Below, one piece after another: positions 16,747-25,556 of a stretch of DNA of 52,422 bases. The notes beneath the pieces are model-generated. The model made no database searches. It saw only the letters and a program-made list of their open reading frames with translations, and was not told the DNA's origin. Position 1 is the first letter of the stretch. The number at the start of each line of letters is the position of its first letter. The stretch lies in contig DXIM01000092.1 of the NCBI GenBank assembly GCA_019112895.1, forward strand, positions 1 through 52,422, written 5' to 3'. A program made the translations under genes and the position numbers. The stretch comes from Candidatus Stackebrandtia faecavium (lineage in GTDB: Bacteria > Actinomycetota > Actinomycetes > Mycobacteriales > Micromonosporaceae).

Positions 16747-17669
16747 TCGAATACAATCCCGTCACGGTTGTGCAGGCCGCGCCCCCAGGCGGCCGCGTCC
16801 ATCATCTTCTTCCCCGGAAGCTGGATGTTTCCGAGCCGGACCGGGCCGGTTCCGGTGCCGACGTATACCGCAGTCTTTTGGACCGACAGCTGTCCGGGCC
16901 CCAGCTCGGGGGCGTTGCCTGCGGGCACGACCGGGCCCAGCCGTACTCGATTGTCGTCCCACATGGTCCATGCCCCGGGGGCCGGCGTCACGGCACGGAT
17001 GCGACGATCCACCGCGAAGTCGGGGTCGCCCCACCGCACCCGGGCATCGTCCAGTTTGATCTTCGGTGCCAGCGTCACGCCATCGCTGGATTGCGGCACG
17101 GCGGACAACTTTTGCTCCGCCACCCCATCGAGCACCTGAACGAGCAGCTGCGCCCCGGAAACCGCCAGCCGCTCCAAGACGGTGCCGCTTGTGTCGTCCT
17201 GACGCACGGTCTCGGTGACCGTGCCATAGACCGGGCCCGTGTCGAGCCCCGTCTCCAGCGCAAACACTGACGCGCCCGTGACCTCATCGCCGTGCATGAT
17301 CGAGTACTGCACGGGCGCCGCACCGCGCCACGCGGGCAGCAGCGAAAAATGCAGGTTGACCCAACCGTGAGCGGGAATGTCCAACGCCGCCTGTGGCACG
17401 AGCGCACCGTACGCAACCACGGGGACGCAGTCGGGAGCCAACTGCCTCAACCGTTCCAGGAAATCGGGGTCGCTCGGCTTCGACGGTGTCAGCACCTCGA
17501 TGCCGCGCTCCTGCGCCCACGCCGACACCTCTGACGGCGCCAGCTTGCGCCCACGTCCCACGGGGGCGTCTGGGCGGGTCACAACCGCGAGCAGTTCGTG
17601 CTCGCTGGCCGCGATCGCCTCAAGCGATGGCAGTGCGAATTGCGGCGTGCCGGCGAAAACCAGCTTCAT
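16743..17669 (-). CDS. fmt: Methionyl-tRNA formyltransferase
   Basis: Transfers a formyl group from 10-formyl-THF to initiator Met-tRNA. From the ATG at 17669, behind GGGAG, the protein has 308 residues and begins [16 protein letters not shown]. Catalytic Asn105, His107 and the SLLP loop (NLHFSLLP) and Asp143 are present. The C-terminal tRNA-binding domain is complete. In other actinobacteria def commonly lies between priA and fmt; here a GntR-ABC cassette occupies that place and no def is visible. Confidence 0.96.
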   Translation of the reverse strand: MKLVFAGTPQFALPSLEAIAASEHELLAVVTRPDAPVGRGRKLAPSEVSAWAQERGIEVLTPSKPSDPDFLERLRQLAPDCVPVVAYGALVPQAALDIPAHGWVNLHFSLLPAWRGAAPVQYSIMHGDEVTGASVFALETGLDTGPVYGTVTETVRQDDTSGTVLERLAVSGAQLLVQVLDGVAEQKLSAVPQSSDGVTLAPKIKLDDARVRWGDPDFAVDRRIRAVTPAPGAWTMWDDNRVRLGPVVPAGNAPELGPGQLSVQKTAVYVGTGTGPVRLGNIQLPGKKMMDAAAWGRGLHNRDGIVFE

Positions 17670-17796
17670 TGTTGACGCTCCCCACAACGGTCGACACGAT
17701 TCGGGCGATGACCCCGTAGCCGTATAAGTGTGCGCTACGCAGACTGTGCTCGCTCGGGCGGTGCCCGGTCCGGTTCCGCGGTCACGGAAACGGTCC

Positions 17797-18537
17797 TCAG
17801 GCGCGTTTTGTACGGATCGGGGCGTGCCGGATCACGAACCACCCCAGTGTCAACGCGGCCCCGACCGTGAGCGCGCCACCGACCACGCCGGTGAGGGCGG
17901 ACGGTTCCATCTGCCCCGTCAGGCCCATGATGACTCCCGGCCATCCGCTGCCCACGGTGGCTTCGGCCAATGCCGCGAAGGCATACGACGCCACGGCCAG
18001 ACAGGTGGCCACCACGACGTTATGGATTCGGTTGTAGATCGCGCCGATCAGGATGCCCGCGGCCATGTGCCCCGCATAGATCACCGAAGTTTCCGCAAAG
18101 GCCAGTCCCAGTTGACTGTTCGCGGCGTACAGGTGGGAAGACCCGCCGTCGGTGATGGAGTTGTCCCAGCCCATTACGGCGTACAGCCCCGTCTCCAGTC
18201 CCAATGTGACCGTCATGGCGGCGGCAGCGCTCAAGGACATCGCCACGCCGGCGACCGCCAATCCTACGTAATACTCGGACCGGGTATAGCCGATAGCCAC
18301 GTAAGACCGCAGCATCACCACGGTGATCGCGATCGCCCAGCCGCCGATCCAATAGCGCGGAGCGTGGGTCGCAAAGTCGGCGACGCTGACTTCGGGCTGA
18401 GCGCTCATGGCATAGATAGACAATCCCACTGCGAGGATTCCCAAGATTATCCCCCACGCCACGAGCACGAATTTCACCGTGGTCGTGGTCATTTCCTTTG
18501 CTATCGGCCATGACCTTTTCAAAACTGATGCATTCAT
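17797..18537 (-). CDS. ABC-2-like membrane protein of the GntR-linked cassette (second permease)
   Basis: A 246-residue membrane protein with about six hydrophobic segments, starting near [19 protein letters not shown] and ending [11 protein letters not shown]. Its opening [10 protein letters not shown] resembles that of the permease at 18806-19525 (MNPSILRRGI). Both also share a YTRxE motif after the second or third membrane segment ([11 protein letters not shown] here, GYTRREMVIGS there), so the two are probably paralogous halves of one exporter. The ATG has a good GGAGAAAG site 6 bases upstream. It is the last gene of the cassette before fmt. The substrate is unknown. Confidence 0.72.
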   Translation of the reverse strand: MNASVLKRSWPIAKEMTTTTVKFVLVAWGIILGILAVGLSIYAMSAQPEVSVADFATHAPRYWIGGWAIAITVVMLRSYVAIGYTRSEYYVGLAVAGVAMSLSAAAAMTVTLGLETGLYAVMGWDNSITDGGSSHLYAANSQLGLAFAETSVIYAGHMAAGILIGAIYNRIHNVVVATCLAVASYAFAALAEATVGSGWPGVIMGLTGQMEPSALTGVVGGALTVGAALTLGWFVIRHAPIRTKRA

Positions 18538-18781
18538 GTTTATCTTTCTCCAAATAGAAATTGGCGAGGTATGGGACTACTGTCCGCCCGCGCGGCTCCT
18601 GCTGCTTTTGCCGCTTCTGCAATTTGAGAAGCGTTTCGCCTATTGCCAAGGCGGCGATCACGATGACGATCGCTGCCGCCAACAGTCCCCATTGACTTTC
18701 GTGTGACACCGAATAGGACTCGGCGCGACGCGGATTCAGCCACAACAGCACCTCGATCAGCTGCTCCAATGTGGTTGACAT
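18020..18781 (-). CDS. Small single-pass membrane protein with an out-of-frame extension over the downstream permease
   Basis: The start has a strong site (GGGGAGG) and the ATG begins MSTTLEQLIEVLLWLNPRR. Residues 31-51 form one membrane helix, followed by a basic QKRQKQQ tail. Up to about residue 85 the frame looks coding. After that it runs out of frame through the permease gene at 17797-18537 for over 500 bases and becomes Arg-rich, like a shadow frame. Either the product is 253 residues with a low-complexity tail, or an original stop near residue 80-90 has been lost. The N-terminal part is the better-supported portion. Confidence 0.4.
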   Translation of the reverse strand: MSTTLEQLIEVLLWLNPRRAESYSVSHESQWGLLAAAIVIVIAALAIGETLLKLQKRQKQQEPRGRTVVPYLANFYLEKDKHECISFEKVMADSKGNDHDHGEIRARGVGDNLGNPRSGIVYLCHERSARSQRRRLCDPRSALLDRRLGDRDHRGDAAVLRGYRLYPVRVLRRIGGRRRGDVLERCRRHDGHIGTGDGAVRRNGLGQLHHRRRVFPPVRREQSTGTGLCGNFGDLCGAHGRGHPDRRDLQPNP

Positions 18782-18805
18782 CGCACCTCCCCTTCTTCGC
18801 TTAAG

Positions 18806-19525
18806 TCAGCAGCTGCGCAGCGGCATCCCGCGCAACGCATATACCGACATCCCCACCGGGATGGCCAGCAGCGCGAATGCCACGAACGTGATCGCGGGTT
18901 GGTGCACCGCATATGGGAAGACAATTGCGTGGATAGAGCCGGAGTCTTCGCCGTTCAGTCCCGACAATTCCGCCGCCAGCACCGGCAACGCCATCGGCAA
19001 CATCAGTGCGAAGAATTTCGGACGGGTTAGCCGCCGAAAACCCGCTCCCAGCAGCATTCCGGTGAAGAAGTAAGCCAGTTGGAACAGCATCGCCCCGACG
19101 CAGGAAAACAAAATCATGCCCGCTGATTCCAGGTGCGCCCCAGTCGCGAACTGCGACCAGGTATCGCCGCCGAATGCTGCGCGCTGGGCCAGACCCCACA
19201 GCAGCAGGATCAGCACGCTTGCAAAACTGAACACGAGGCCCAAAGCGGAGCTTCCGATAACCATTTCGCGTCGGGTATACCCATGCGCAATATAGATCTC
19301 GATACGCGGCATAATCATGATTCCCACGACCGCGAGGAAATACCGCGGAGCCCACGCGATTCCGGAGGGCCCGTCGAAGGACTCAGGCCCCAGATTCGTC
19401 ATCATCACCTGAGCCAACAGATAGACGGCCACGATCGCGCCGAAGAACCAGGCGATGGTCGAACGGTACTCGCGGATCAGCGCGCCGCCCACTTTGATGC
19501 CCCGCCGCAGGATTGAAGGATTCAT
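18806..19525 (-). CDS. ABC-2-like membrane protein (first permease) of the GntR-linked cassette
   Basis: A 239-residue protein with about six hydrophobic segments: IAWFFGAIVAVYLLAQVMM, then YFLAVVGIMIM, and three or four more ending in AITFVAFALLAIPVGMSVYAL. The GYTRREM motif is shared with its neighbour permease. The ATG overlaps the stop of the ATPase gene as ATGA, so the two are co-translated. Together with the ATPase and the second permease it probably forms an ABC exporter of the YtrABC type, which in other Gram-positive bacteria responds to cell-envelope stress. Confidence 0.75.
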   Translation of the reverse strand: MNPSILRRGIKVGGALIREYRSTIAWFFGAIVAVYLLAQVMMTNLGPESFDGPSGIAWAPRYFLAVVGIMIMPRIEIYIAHGYTRREMVIGSSALGLVFSFASVLILLLWGLAQRAAFGGDTWSQFATGAHLESAGMILFSCVGAMLFQLAYFFTGMLLGAGFRRLTRPKFFALMLPMALPVLAAELSGLNGEDSGSIHAIVFPYAVHQPAITFVAFALLAIPVGMSVYALRGMPLRSC

Positions 19526-20406
19526 CGCATTCCCGTTCCGTTGCCATCCGTCAGGTGCACGAACAGGTCCTGCAGGGGCACCGCTCCCAGTTCGAGGCCG
19601 GCGGCTTTCGCCTTGGCGCGCATGGGTTCGTCGAGCGCACCGTAGGTCGTGACCTGGAGCGTCGAGCCGAGCTCCTTCTTGTTCAAAATGGTCAGATCGG
19701 CACTGAATTCGCTGACTCTCTCCGCTGGCCCCGTGATGGAGACGCCCCGCTCGCGTAGGTCCTCGGCGGAGTCGTGCAGCACGAGCCGTCCCTCGTCGAT
19801 GATCACGACGTCTTCGAGCAGGTGAGCGACTTCCTCGATCAGATGGGTCGACAGGATGATGGAACGCGGGTGCGCGAGGTAGTCGTCGAGAAGCGTTTCG
19901 TAAAACGTGTACCGCGACGGCGCATCCATGCCCAGATGGACTTCGTCGAAGATCGTCAACGGCGCCCGGCTGGCCATTCCCAGGATCACACCCAGAGCCG
20001 ACCGCATGCCACGGGACAATGCCTGGACCCGCTTCTTCTCCGGTATCCGGTATTTCTCCAGCAGTTGTTGCGCCAGTGCGTCATCCCAGTTTCGGCGGTG
20101 CCTGGCGGCGAAACGGATGGTGTCTTTGACCTTGTTGGTGTCGCAAACATCGCCGGATTCGCGTATGAGGCAGATCGACGGCACGACCTCGGGGTTTTCA
20201 AACGGTTCCTGCCCGCCTACGCGGACCGTGCCCGCGGTCTGGCGCCGAAACGCCGCCAGAAGCGATACGAGGCTCGTTTTTCCGGATCCGTTGCGGCCCA
20301 ACAGGCCGACGATTCGTCCCGGCTCGATCGACAGCGACACGTCGTCTAGGGCGCGCGTGTCCTTATAGTCCAGGCTCAAGCCGGAGGTTTCAATACTGAG
20401 GCTCAT
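19522..20406 (-). CDS. ABC transporter ATP-binding protein
   Basis: A 294-residue ATPase. Walker A is GRNGSGKT at about 37-44, the signature is LSRGM in place of LSGGQ, and Walker B is LTIFDE with catalytic Glu155. An H-loop follows in STHLIEE. The C-terminal 80 residues form the extension found in YtrB/EcsA-type exporters. The ATG at 20406 is preceded in frame by a GTG at 20409 that overlaps the regulator stop. It powers the neighbouring permeases. Substrate is unknown. Confidence 0.9.
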   Translation of the reverse strand: MSLSIETSGLSLDYKDTRALDDVSLSIEPGRIVGLLGRNGSGKTSLVSLLAAFRRQTAGTVRVGGQEPFENPEVVPSICLIRESGDVCDTNKVKDTIRFAARHRRNWDDALAQQLLEKYRIPEKKRVQALSRGMRSALGVILGMASRAPLTIFDEVHLGMDAPSRYTFYETLLDDYLAHPRSIILSTHLIEEVAHLLEDVVIIDEGRLVLHDSAEDLRERGVSITGPAERVSEFSADLTILNKKELGSTLQVTTYGALDEPMRAKAKAAGLELGAVPLQDLFVHLTDGNGTGMR

Positions 20407-20408
20407 CA

Positions 20409-20768
20409 CTACACCCGCTTTTTCTGTTTAATGTGCTCTGTTACTTCGTCGAGACTGATTCCGAGCGTTTCCGCTTGCGCGATCATCGGCTCGACGAAGT
20501 CGATGAAGAAACGGTCGCGGTGTTGTTGACGCAACTTGGCTCGCGCGTCGGGGCTGACGAACATGCCGATTCCTCGGCGCTTATACAGAATTTCTTCGTC
20601 GAGCAGCTCTCGGAGCCCTTTTGCCGCCGTCGCCGGGTTGATCCGGTATGCCGCCGCGTACTGGTTTGTGGACATCACTTGCGAATCCTCCGCGAGAGCA
20701 CCCGACAGGATGTCGTCCTTGATGCGGTGAGCGATTTGTCGATAAATCGGGCTCTGATCATCAAACAC
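20409..20768 (-). CDS. GntR family regulator, YtrA subfamily
   Basis: A 119-residue repressor. The start GTG at 20768 lies 5 bases after GGGAGG and gives VFDDQSPIYRQIAHRIKDDI, the usual YtrA opening. The winged HTH spans residues 8-75 (TNQYAAAYRINPATAAKGLREL then a KRRGIGMFV wing). A short two-helix C-terminal dimerisation segment replaces the large ligand domain of other GntR proteins. YtrA members repress their own ABC operon. The long palindrome just upstream is the obvious operator. It is the first gene of the cassette. Confidence 0.92.
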   Translation of the reverse strand: MFDDQSPIYRQIAHRIKDDILSGALAEDSQVMSTNQYAAAYRINPATAAKGLRELLDEEILYKRRGIGMFVSPDARAKLRQQHRDRFFIDFVEPMIAQAETLGISLDEVTEHIKQKKRV

Positions 20769-20782
20769 CGGCACCTCCCTCA

Positions 20783-20838
20783 GGTTCGTTTGTTCTATGG
20801 TTCATTACTTGACTAATGAACCATAGAACAAACGAACC
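20783..20838. promoter_or_regulatory. 56-bp perfect palindromic operator of the GntR-ABC cassette
   Basis: Two perfectly complementary 25-base arms (20783-20807 and 20814-20838) flank a 6-base centre CTTGAC. Within each arm the tetramer GTTC recurs every 8 bases three times (GTTCGTTT, GTTCTATG, GTTCATTA). It lies 15 bases upstream of the regulator start and 76 bases after priA. The inner part, GTTCATTA-CTTGAC-TAATGAAC, is a YtrA-like operator; the outer extension suggests two stacked dimers. It would also form a strong hairpin in RNA. Confidence 0.8.
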
Positions 20839-20913
20839 GCCCATGGCAAGGCGGGTACGGGAAAACTTGAAATCAGGGGCGCTATGGGCCGTGCCCCAAG
20901 CACACAACCGAAA

Positions 20914-22860
20914 CTAAAGCAGCTGTGCGGGATCGATCTGGACCCTCACGACCTGGGCAGATTTGTCAAGGCTTCGCCCGGCCGACGCCGCATGCAGCGC
21001 CCTGGCGAGCTCACCACCGCGCCGACGCGGCACACGCACCAGTAGCCGCTGCGTACGCTCATCGAGATCGATCGGGCCGAGGACCTCTGCCTCGTCGGGC
21101 AGCTCGCAACGCGCGACCAGGTCGGCAACCTCGGGGCCGTCCCCCGACAGTGCCGCCATGCGCACCGCCGGCGGAAAGCTCAACTGTGCACGCGCGTCGA
21201 GTTCGCGACGCGCAAACCAGGCCGGGTCCCAACGCACCAATGCCTGCACGGTCGGCAAACCACCATCGGCCACGACCACGACCGTGCCCCCCTGCGATGC
21301 CGGACGCGCCAAAGCCGCCGCCGCGGCCCAGCGCCGCACGGTCTCCTCCTCCGCGCGCAGGTCGGCACGCGCCAGCAACGCCCAGGTGTCGAGAAGCAGG
21401 ACCGCCCCATAACCTTTCGGCGCCAAGGGCTCGACACCGGGAGTAGCGACCACAATGGACGGACCATCCTCGATGATGTCGATAGGCTTATCGCCACCGG
21501 AGACTTGCACACGCACCCCGGAAAATGCCCGTCCCAGTTCTTCGGCGGTGCGGCCCGAACCGATGACGCTTGCCCGCAGCCGGGTCGAACCGCAGCTGCT
21601 GCACCGATAATCGGCCGCCGGGCGACCACACCATCGGCACATCGCCGAGCGCTGCGATCCCGGCAAGCTCAAGGGCCCATGGCATGCGGAGCAAGCAGCA
21701 CGCGTCCGACACCGTTGGCAGCTCACTGCCGGGATGTAACCGCGGCGCGGAGTCTGCACCAAGACCGGAGCGTCGTTGCGCAAAGCACCGTTTGCGGCCC
21801 GCCACGCCGTCGAGGGCAACCGCGCCAACTGTGACTGCGGATCCGCCTCCAAGTCGGCGTCATCACCGATCGGGACCACCCGGGGAGCGCATTCGCGTAC
21901 CTGCAAACGCTGCGCCACGACCTCCTGGGCCCAACCGGTCTCGACCAGGAGCTGCGCCTGCGTTGTACGCACGTGTCCGGCCACGATCGCGGCCGTATTC
22001 CCAAGCAACGCCCGCGTCAACACCACCTCGCGCGCATGCGGGTAAGGAGCGTGCGGTTCGGCGTGCGAATCGTCGCCATCGTCCCAAATGGCCACGAGCC
22101 CTGGGTTCGTCACCGGGGCGAACATCGCGGCCCTCGTGCCCACCACGACCCGAACGGCGCCGCGCCGTGCCGCGAGGAAAGCGCGGTATCGCTTCGCCGG
22201 CCCCAGCGCGGCAGACAGAGCTACGTGACGGTCGGGCCCCAATACCTGCGTACAGGCCACATCGAGCCGATCGAGGTCGCGCTGATCCGGAACGATGAGC
22301 AGCGCCGACTGTCCCGAAGCCGCGACAGTGGCCGCCGCCTCGGCCAGACGCATCGGCCAATCTTCCCCGGGCAGCACGTCCCACACGACGCGTGGTGCTC
22401 GCGAAGACGCCAAAGCGCCCATGAATTCTTCGCCCAAACGGTAGCGCCGCCACGCCGTCACCGGCGGCTCGACGATCGCACCGGCCGCTTCGCGCGGCGT
22501 TTCCTTCTCCACACGCGCCTGTCGCGGCGGCACCGCCAGACGCAAGACGTCGGACAGATTGCCTGCATATCGATCCGCGATCGTGCGTGCCAGCCGGATG
22601 ACCTCACCACTGAGAACGGGTTCGCTCGACACCACCGTATCGATGGGCCGCAGCTTTCCGCCGAACTCCGAATCCGTCCCCACCTCGATGACGAACCCCG
22701 CGACCCATCTACCGGAGAACCGCACCTTCACCCGGCACCCCTCGACAACTGAATCGGCGAGTTCGTCGGGGATCAGATAATCGAAGAGCCGATCCAGGTG
22801 CGGCAGTGGACTGTCGATGCACACCCTGGCCACGGGGCGCACAGGCGTATCGAACAACAT
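20914..22860 (-). CDS. priA: Primosomal protein N' (PriA-like), helicase-deficient actinobacterial form
   Basis: A 648-residue protein with the PriA N-terminal 3' DNA-binding domain (VARVCIDSPLPHLDRLFDYLIPD) and the zinc-binding module of eight Cys in four pairs (CQRC, CSAC, CRWC, CSSC). The usual Walker A GVTGSGKT is replaced by VLPGEDWPMRL, and the DEEH box by WDDGDDSHAEPH. Loss of these motifs is known for actinobacterial PriA, so it may act as a primosome scaffold and not as a helicase. The start at 22860 (MLFDTPVRP) is chosen from homology; GTG at 22890 is possible. The priA-fmt-rsmB-rpe neighbourhood supports it. Confidence 0.9.
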   Translation of the reverse strand: MLFDTPVRPVARVCIDSPLPHLDRLFDYLIPDELADSVVEGCRVKVRFSGRWVAGFVIEVGTDSEFGGKLRPIDTVVSSEPVLSGEVIRLARTIADRYAGNLSDVLRLAVPPRQARVEKETPREAAGAIVEPPVTAWRRYRLGEEFMGALASSRAPRVVWDVLPGEDWPMRLAEAAATVAASGQSALLIVPDQRDLDRLDVACTQVLGPDRHVALSAALGPAKRYRAFLAARRGAVRVVVGTRAAMFAPVTNPGLVAIWDDGDDSHAEPHAPYPHAREVVLTRALLGNTAAIVAGHVRTTQAQLLVETGWAQEVVAQRLQVRECAPRVVPIGDDADLEADPQSQLARLPSTAWRAANGALRNDAPVLVQTPRRGYIPAVSCQRCRTRAACSACHGPLSLPGSQRSAMCRWCGRPAADYRCSSCGSTRLRASVIGSGRTAEELGRAFSGVRVQVSGGDKPIDIIEDGPSIVVATPGVEPLAPKGYGAVLLLDTWALLARADLRAEEETVRRWAAAAALARPASQGGTVVVVADGGLPTVQALVRWDPAWFARRELDARAQLSFPPAVRMAALSGDGPEVADLVARCELPDEAEVLGPIDLDERTQRLLVRVPRRRGGELARALHAASAGRSLDKSAQVVRVQIDPAQLL

Positions 22861-22978
22861 GGGACATTTGTACATGGCCCGTACGAGCACCGTCGTCGCC
22901 GCCGCCTAGCGCGTGCATAAACGCCTCGACGCCTCGGGGCGCATCGATTAACCTCTCCGACGACGAGAGGATCACCCC

Positions 22979-23410
22979 ATGACCGTGGATCAGGAACTGG
23001 TGGACGCGGCGATCGCACAGGCGCGGCGACGCTATCCAAGCGGTGAAGGCGGCGCGGCAGCCGTCAGGACAGCCAGCGGCGTGGTCTTCACCAGCGTCGG
23101 TTTCGACAACATCAACCCGGGGGCGATGCTGTGCCACGAAACCGGCGCGATCCTTCAGGCGTATGCGCGGGACGACGCGGTCACCGCTTCAGTGTGTGTG
23201 ACGAGGCTGGGTACCGACGTAACGCCGATCATCCTGCCACCATGCGGTATCTGCCGCGAACGACTTGCCCTGTGGGGTCCCGACGTCGCCGTCGCGGTGC
23301 CCGCCGAGGACCCTACTGTCTGGCAGAGTCGTCCGCTATCGCAAGTGCACCTGTCCTATTGGGGGCGTCAATTCCCGCAAGACAGTGGTTGGCCCCGTAC
23401 TGGAGGCTAG
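22979..23410 (+). CDS. Cytidine deaminase-like zinc hydrolase
   Basis: A 143-residue CDA-fold protein. Zinc ligands are Cys52 in LCHETGAI and Cys89 and Cys92 in PPCGICRE; Glu54 is the catalytic acid. The usual CAE reads CHE here, as in some blasticidin-S-deaminase-like members. The C-terminal tail WGRQFPQDSGWPRTGG is not typical of cytidine deaminases. GAGAGGA precedes the ATG. It may deaminate cytidine or a related base; the substrate is uncertain. The 3' end overlaps the HAD gene stop by 4 bases, convergent. Confidence 0.82.
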   Translation: MTVDQELVDAAIAQARRRYPSGEGGAAAVRTASGVVFTSVGFDNINPGAMLCHETGAILQAYARDDAVTASVCVTRLGTDVTPIILPPCGICRERLALWGPDVAVAVPAEDPTVWQSRPLSQVHLSYWGRQFPQDSGWPRTGG

Positions 23411-24069
23411 GCGGCGTCCAGGATAAGGCTCGTGGCTTCACCGACGTTCGCGCAGCTGTGACTGGGTTCGATGTCGTCGTCACCTCGGCTCCGACCATGA
23501 TGGATCCAAATCGTTTCCAGGCCGGCTGCCTGGCCGCCCGCGATATCGGCCGACAGGTTGTCCCCCGCCATCCAACCACCGCGCGACAGCGGGACAGCCA
23601 GTTGCGAAGCGACATCGGTGAAGATGGCCAACTCGGGTTTGCGCGCGCCGACTTGTTCCGAAATAGACCATCCGTCGACGTACCGGTCGAGTCCGCTGAA
23701 GCGGATCTTGTCGCTCTGTTCCTGTGTCGGGCCGTTGGTGACAATGCCGATCTTCCAACCCGCGTTGCGCAACGCGACCAGCCCCTGCATCGTCGCGGGT
23801 TCGCAGCGCTGGTAGCGGGGGAAGGTCTGGCGGAAGGCCTCCCAGAACTCCTCGGCGCTGCCGTCTAGACCAAAGTGCGCGTGCAGTCGCGCAATCTGGT
23901 CCTTGAGCGAGACGTTGAGAAAGTCCACGTCATACATAAGGCTCAAGTCTTCGGCGCTGGGTTCGGCCGCCGACGCCAGCGACGTCGAAAAAGCCTCCAC
24001 CCAGCGCCGATACGCCTTGGCGGTGTCCAACAAGGTGTCGTCGAGGTCAAACAGGGCTAGTCGTGTCAT
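23407..24069 (-). CDS. HAD superfamily hydrolase (phosphatase)
   Basis: A 220-residue phosphatase-like protein from ATG 24069. Motif I FDLDDTL at 6-12, motif II GIVTNGP, motif III Lys in GARKPELAIF, and motif IV GDNLSADIAGG are all present. The cap between motifs I and II is the four-helix C1 type of YjjG/Gph-like enzymes. The likely reaction is removal of phosphate from a nucleotide or sugar phosphate in the cytosol. The gene lies 50 bases downstream of argH in the same direction and could be read through from the arg operon. Substrate is unknown. Confidence 0.9.
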   Translation of the reverse strand: MTRLALFDLDDTLLDTAKAYRRWVEAFSTSLASAAEPSAEDLSLMYDVDFLNVSLKDQIARLHAHFGLDGSAEEFWEAFRQTFPRYQRCEPATMQGLVALRNAGWKIGIVTNGPTQEQSDKIRFSGLDRYVDGWSISEQVGARKPELAIFTDVASQLAVPLSRGGWMAGDNLSADIAGGQAAGLETIWIHHGRSRGDDDIEPSHSCANVGEATSLILDAA

Positions 24070-24119
24070 CGTTGGCAACGATAGCGACCGCGACGATGCG
24101 GCGTCGATCCGCGACCGAT

Positions 24120-25556
24120 TCAGGCCCGCGACGGTGCCTCGTGAGTCAACGGCGGCGGGCGGCCCGCCAGCCAGCCACGTTCGCGGGAAACGCGTTCGTG
24201 CAGCATTTTCACCTGCGCCGCGACCGCGGTCGGTCCCGTCGACCCGGAGGTCTTGCGCGTCTCCAACGCCCCCGGAACAGACAAGACATCCCGCACCTCC
24301 GGGCGAAGCTTCCCACTCACGTTGAGCAAGTCCGCGTCGCTGACTTCGTCCAGCTCGATTCCGGATTGGGCACAGTGCATGACCAGCCGACCGGTGATCT
24401 CGTGGGCGTCCTTGAACGGCACCCCGTCGCGGACCAACCAGTCTGCGACCTCCGTGGCCAACGAATATCCTTTCGGGGCCGCGTCCGCCATCCGTTCGGT
24501 GTTGACCGTCATCGTGGCGACCATTCCGGTCATCGCGGGAAGCACGAGCGCGAGCGTGTCGCAGGCGTCGAACAGGGGTTCCTTGTCTTCCTGCAGGTCC
24601 CGGTTGTACGCGTGCGGCAGCCCCTTCAATGTGGCGAGGAAGCCGCTGACGTGCCCGATCAAACGCCCCGTCTTTCCGCGGGCGAGCTCGGCGATGTCCG
24701 GGTTCTTCTTCTGCGGCATGATCGACGAACCGGTCGAGTATGCGTCGTCGAGTTCGATCCAGGAGAATTCCTGACTCGCCCACAAGATGACCTCTTCGGC
24801 CAGTTGCGATAGGTGTATACCCACCATCGAGGTCACGAACAGCAGCTCCGCAACGAAATCCCGATCGGCGACGGCGTCGACGGAGTTTTGGGCGCACTGC
24901 GTGAAGCCCAGATCGGCCGCAACGGCCTCCGGGTCGAGCGGAAGGGACGATCCCGCCAATGCCCCACTGCCCAGCGGCGACACGTCGGCGCGCACGTCCC
25001 AGTCCTGCAGACGCGACACATCCCGCAGGAACGCCTGCGCGTGAGCGGCGAGCTTGTGCCCGAAGGTGATCGGCTGCGCGTGCTGCAGGTGCGTCATCCC
25101 CGGCATCGGCGACGCGACGTGCCGTTCGGCTTGTTGCGCCAATACTTCGACCAGAATCAGAAGCTTCGTGGTCAAGCCCGTCACCCGGTCGCGGCAGTAC
25201 AACCGCAGGTCCGTAGCGATCTGGTCGTTGCGGGACCGGCCCGCGCGCAGCTTGCCGCCAAGCTCACCGAGCCTTTCGACCAGGCCCCGCTCGAGGGTGG
25301 CGTGCACGTCCTCGTCACCGGGTTGGGGGCCGAATCGGCCGGCCAGTACCTCTTCGCGTAGTTGACGCAGCACAAGCGTCAATCGCTCGAGCTCATCGGC
25401 GTCGAGCAGTTTCGCGCCGTGCAGCACATGCGCGTGCGCAATCGACGCCTCAAGGTCGTACGGCGCCAGGCGCATATCGAAGTCGGTGCTTTTGCTGAGA
25501 GCGGCCATCGCCTCGGATGGGCCGTCGTCGAAGCGTCCGCCCCATAGGGCCGTCAC
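24120..25556 (-). CDS. argH: Argininosuccinate lyase
   Basis: Final step of arginine synthesis, argininosuccinate to arginine and fumarate. From the GTG at 25556 the protein has 478 residues and begins [20 protein letters not shown], the standard ArgH opening. The frame is open further upstream, but that part is antisense-like inside argG. The fumarase-superfamily signature [16 protein letters not shown] is present. The start codon overlaps the argG stop (GTGA). It is the last gene of argCJBDFRGH. Confidence 0.97.
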   Translation of the reverse strand: MTALWGGRFDDGPSEAMAALSKSTDFDMRLAPYDLEASIAHAHVLHGAKLLDADELERLTLVLRQLREEVLAGRFGPQPGDEDVHATLERGLVERLGELGGKLRAGRSRNDQIATDLRLYCRDRVTGLTTKLLILVEVLAQQAERHVASPMPGMTHLQHAQPITFGHKLAAHAQAFLRDVSRLQDWDVRADVSPLGSGALAGSSLPLDPEAVAADLGFTQCAQNSVDAVADRDFVAELLFVTSMVGIHLSQLAEEVILWASQEFSWIELDDAYSTGSSIMPQKKNPDIAELARGKTGRLIGHVSGFLATLKGLPHAYNRDLQEDKEPLFDACDTLALVLPAMTGMVATMTVNTERMADAAPKGYSLATEVADWLVRDGVPFKDAHEITGRLVMHCAQSGIELDEVSDADLLNVSGKLRPEVRDVLSVPGALETRKTSGSTGPTAVAAQVKMLHERVSRERGWLAGRPPPLTHEAPSRA

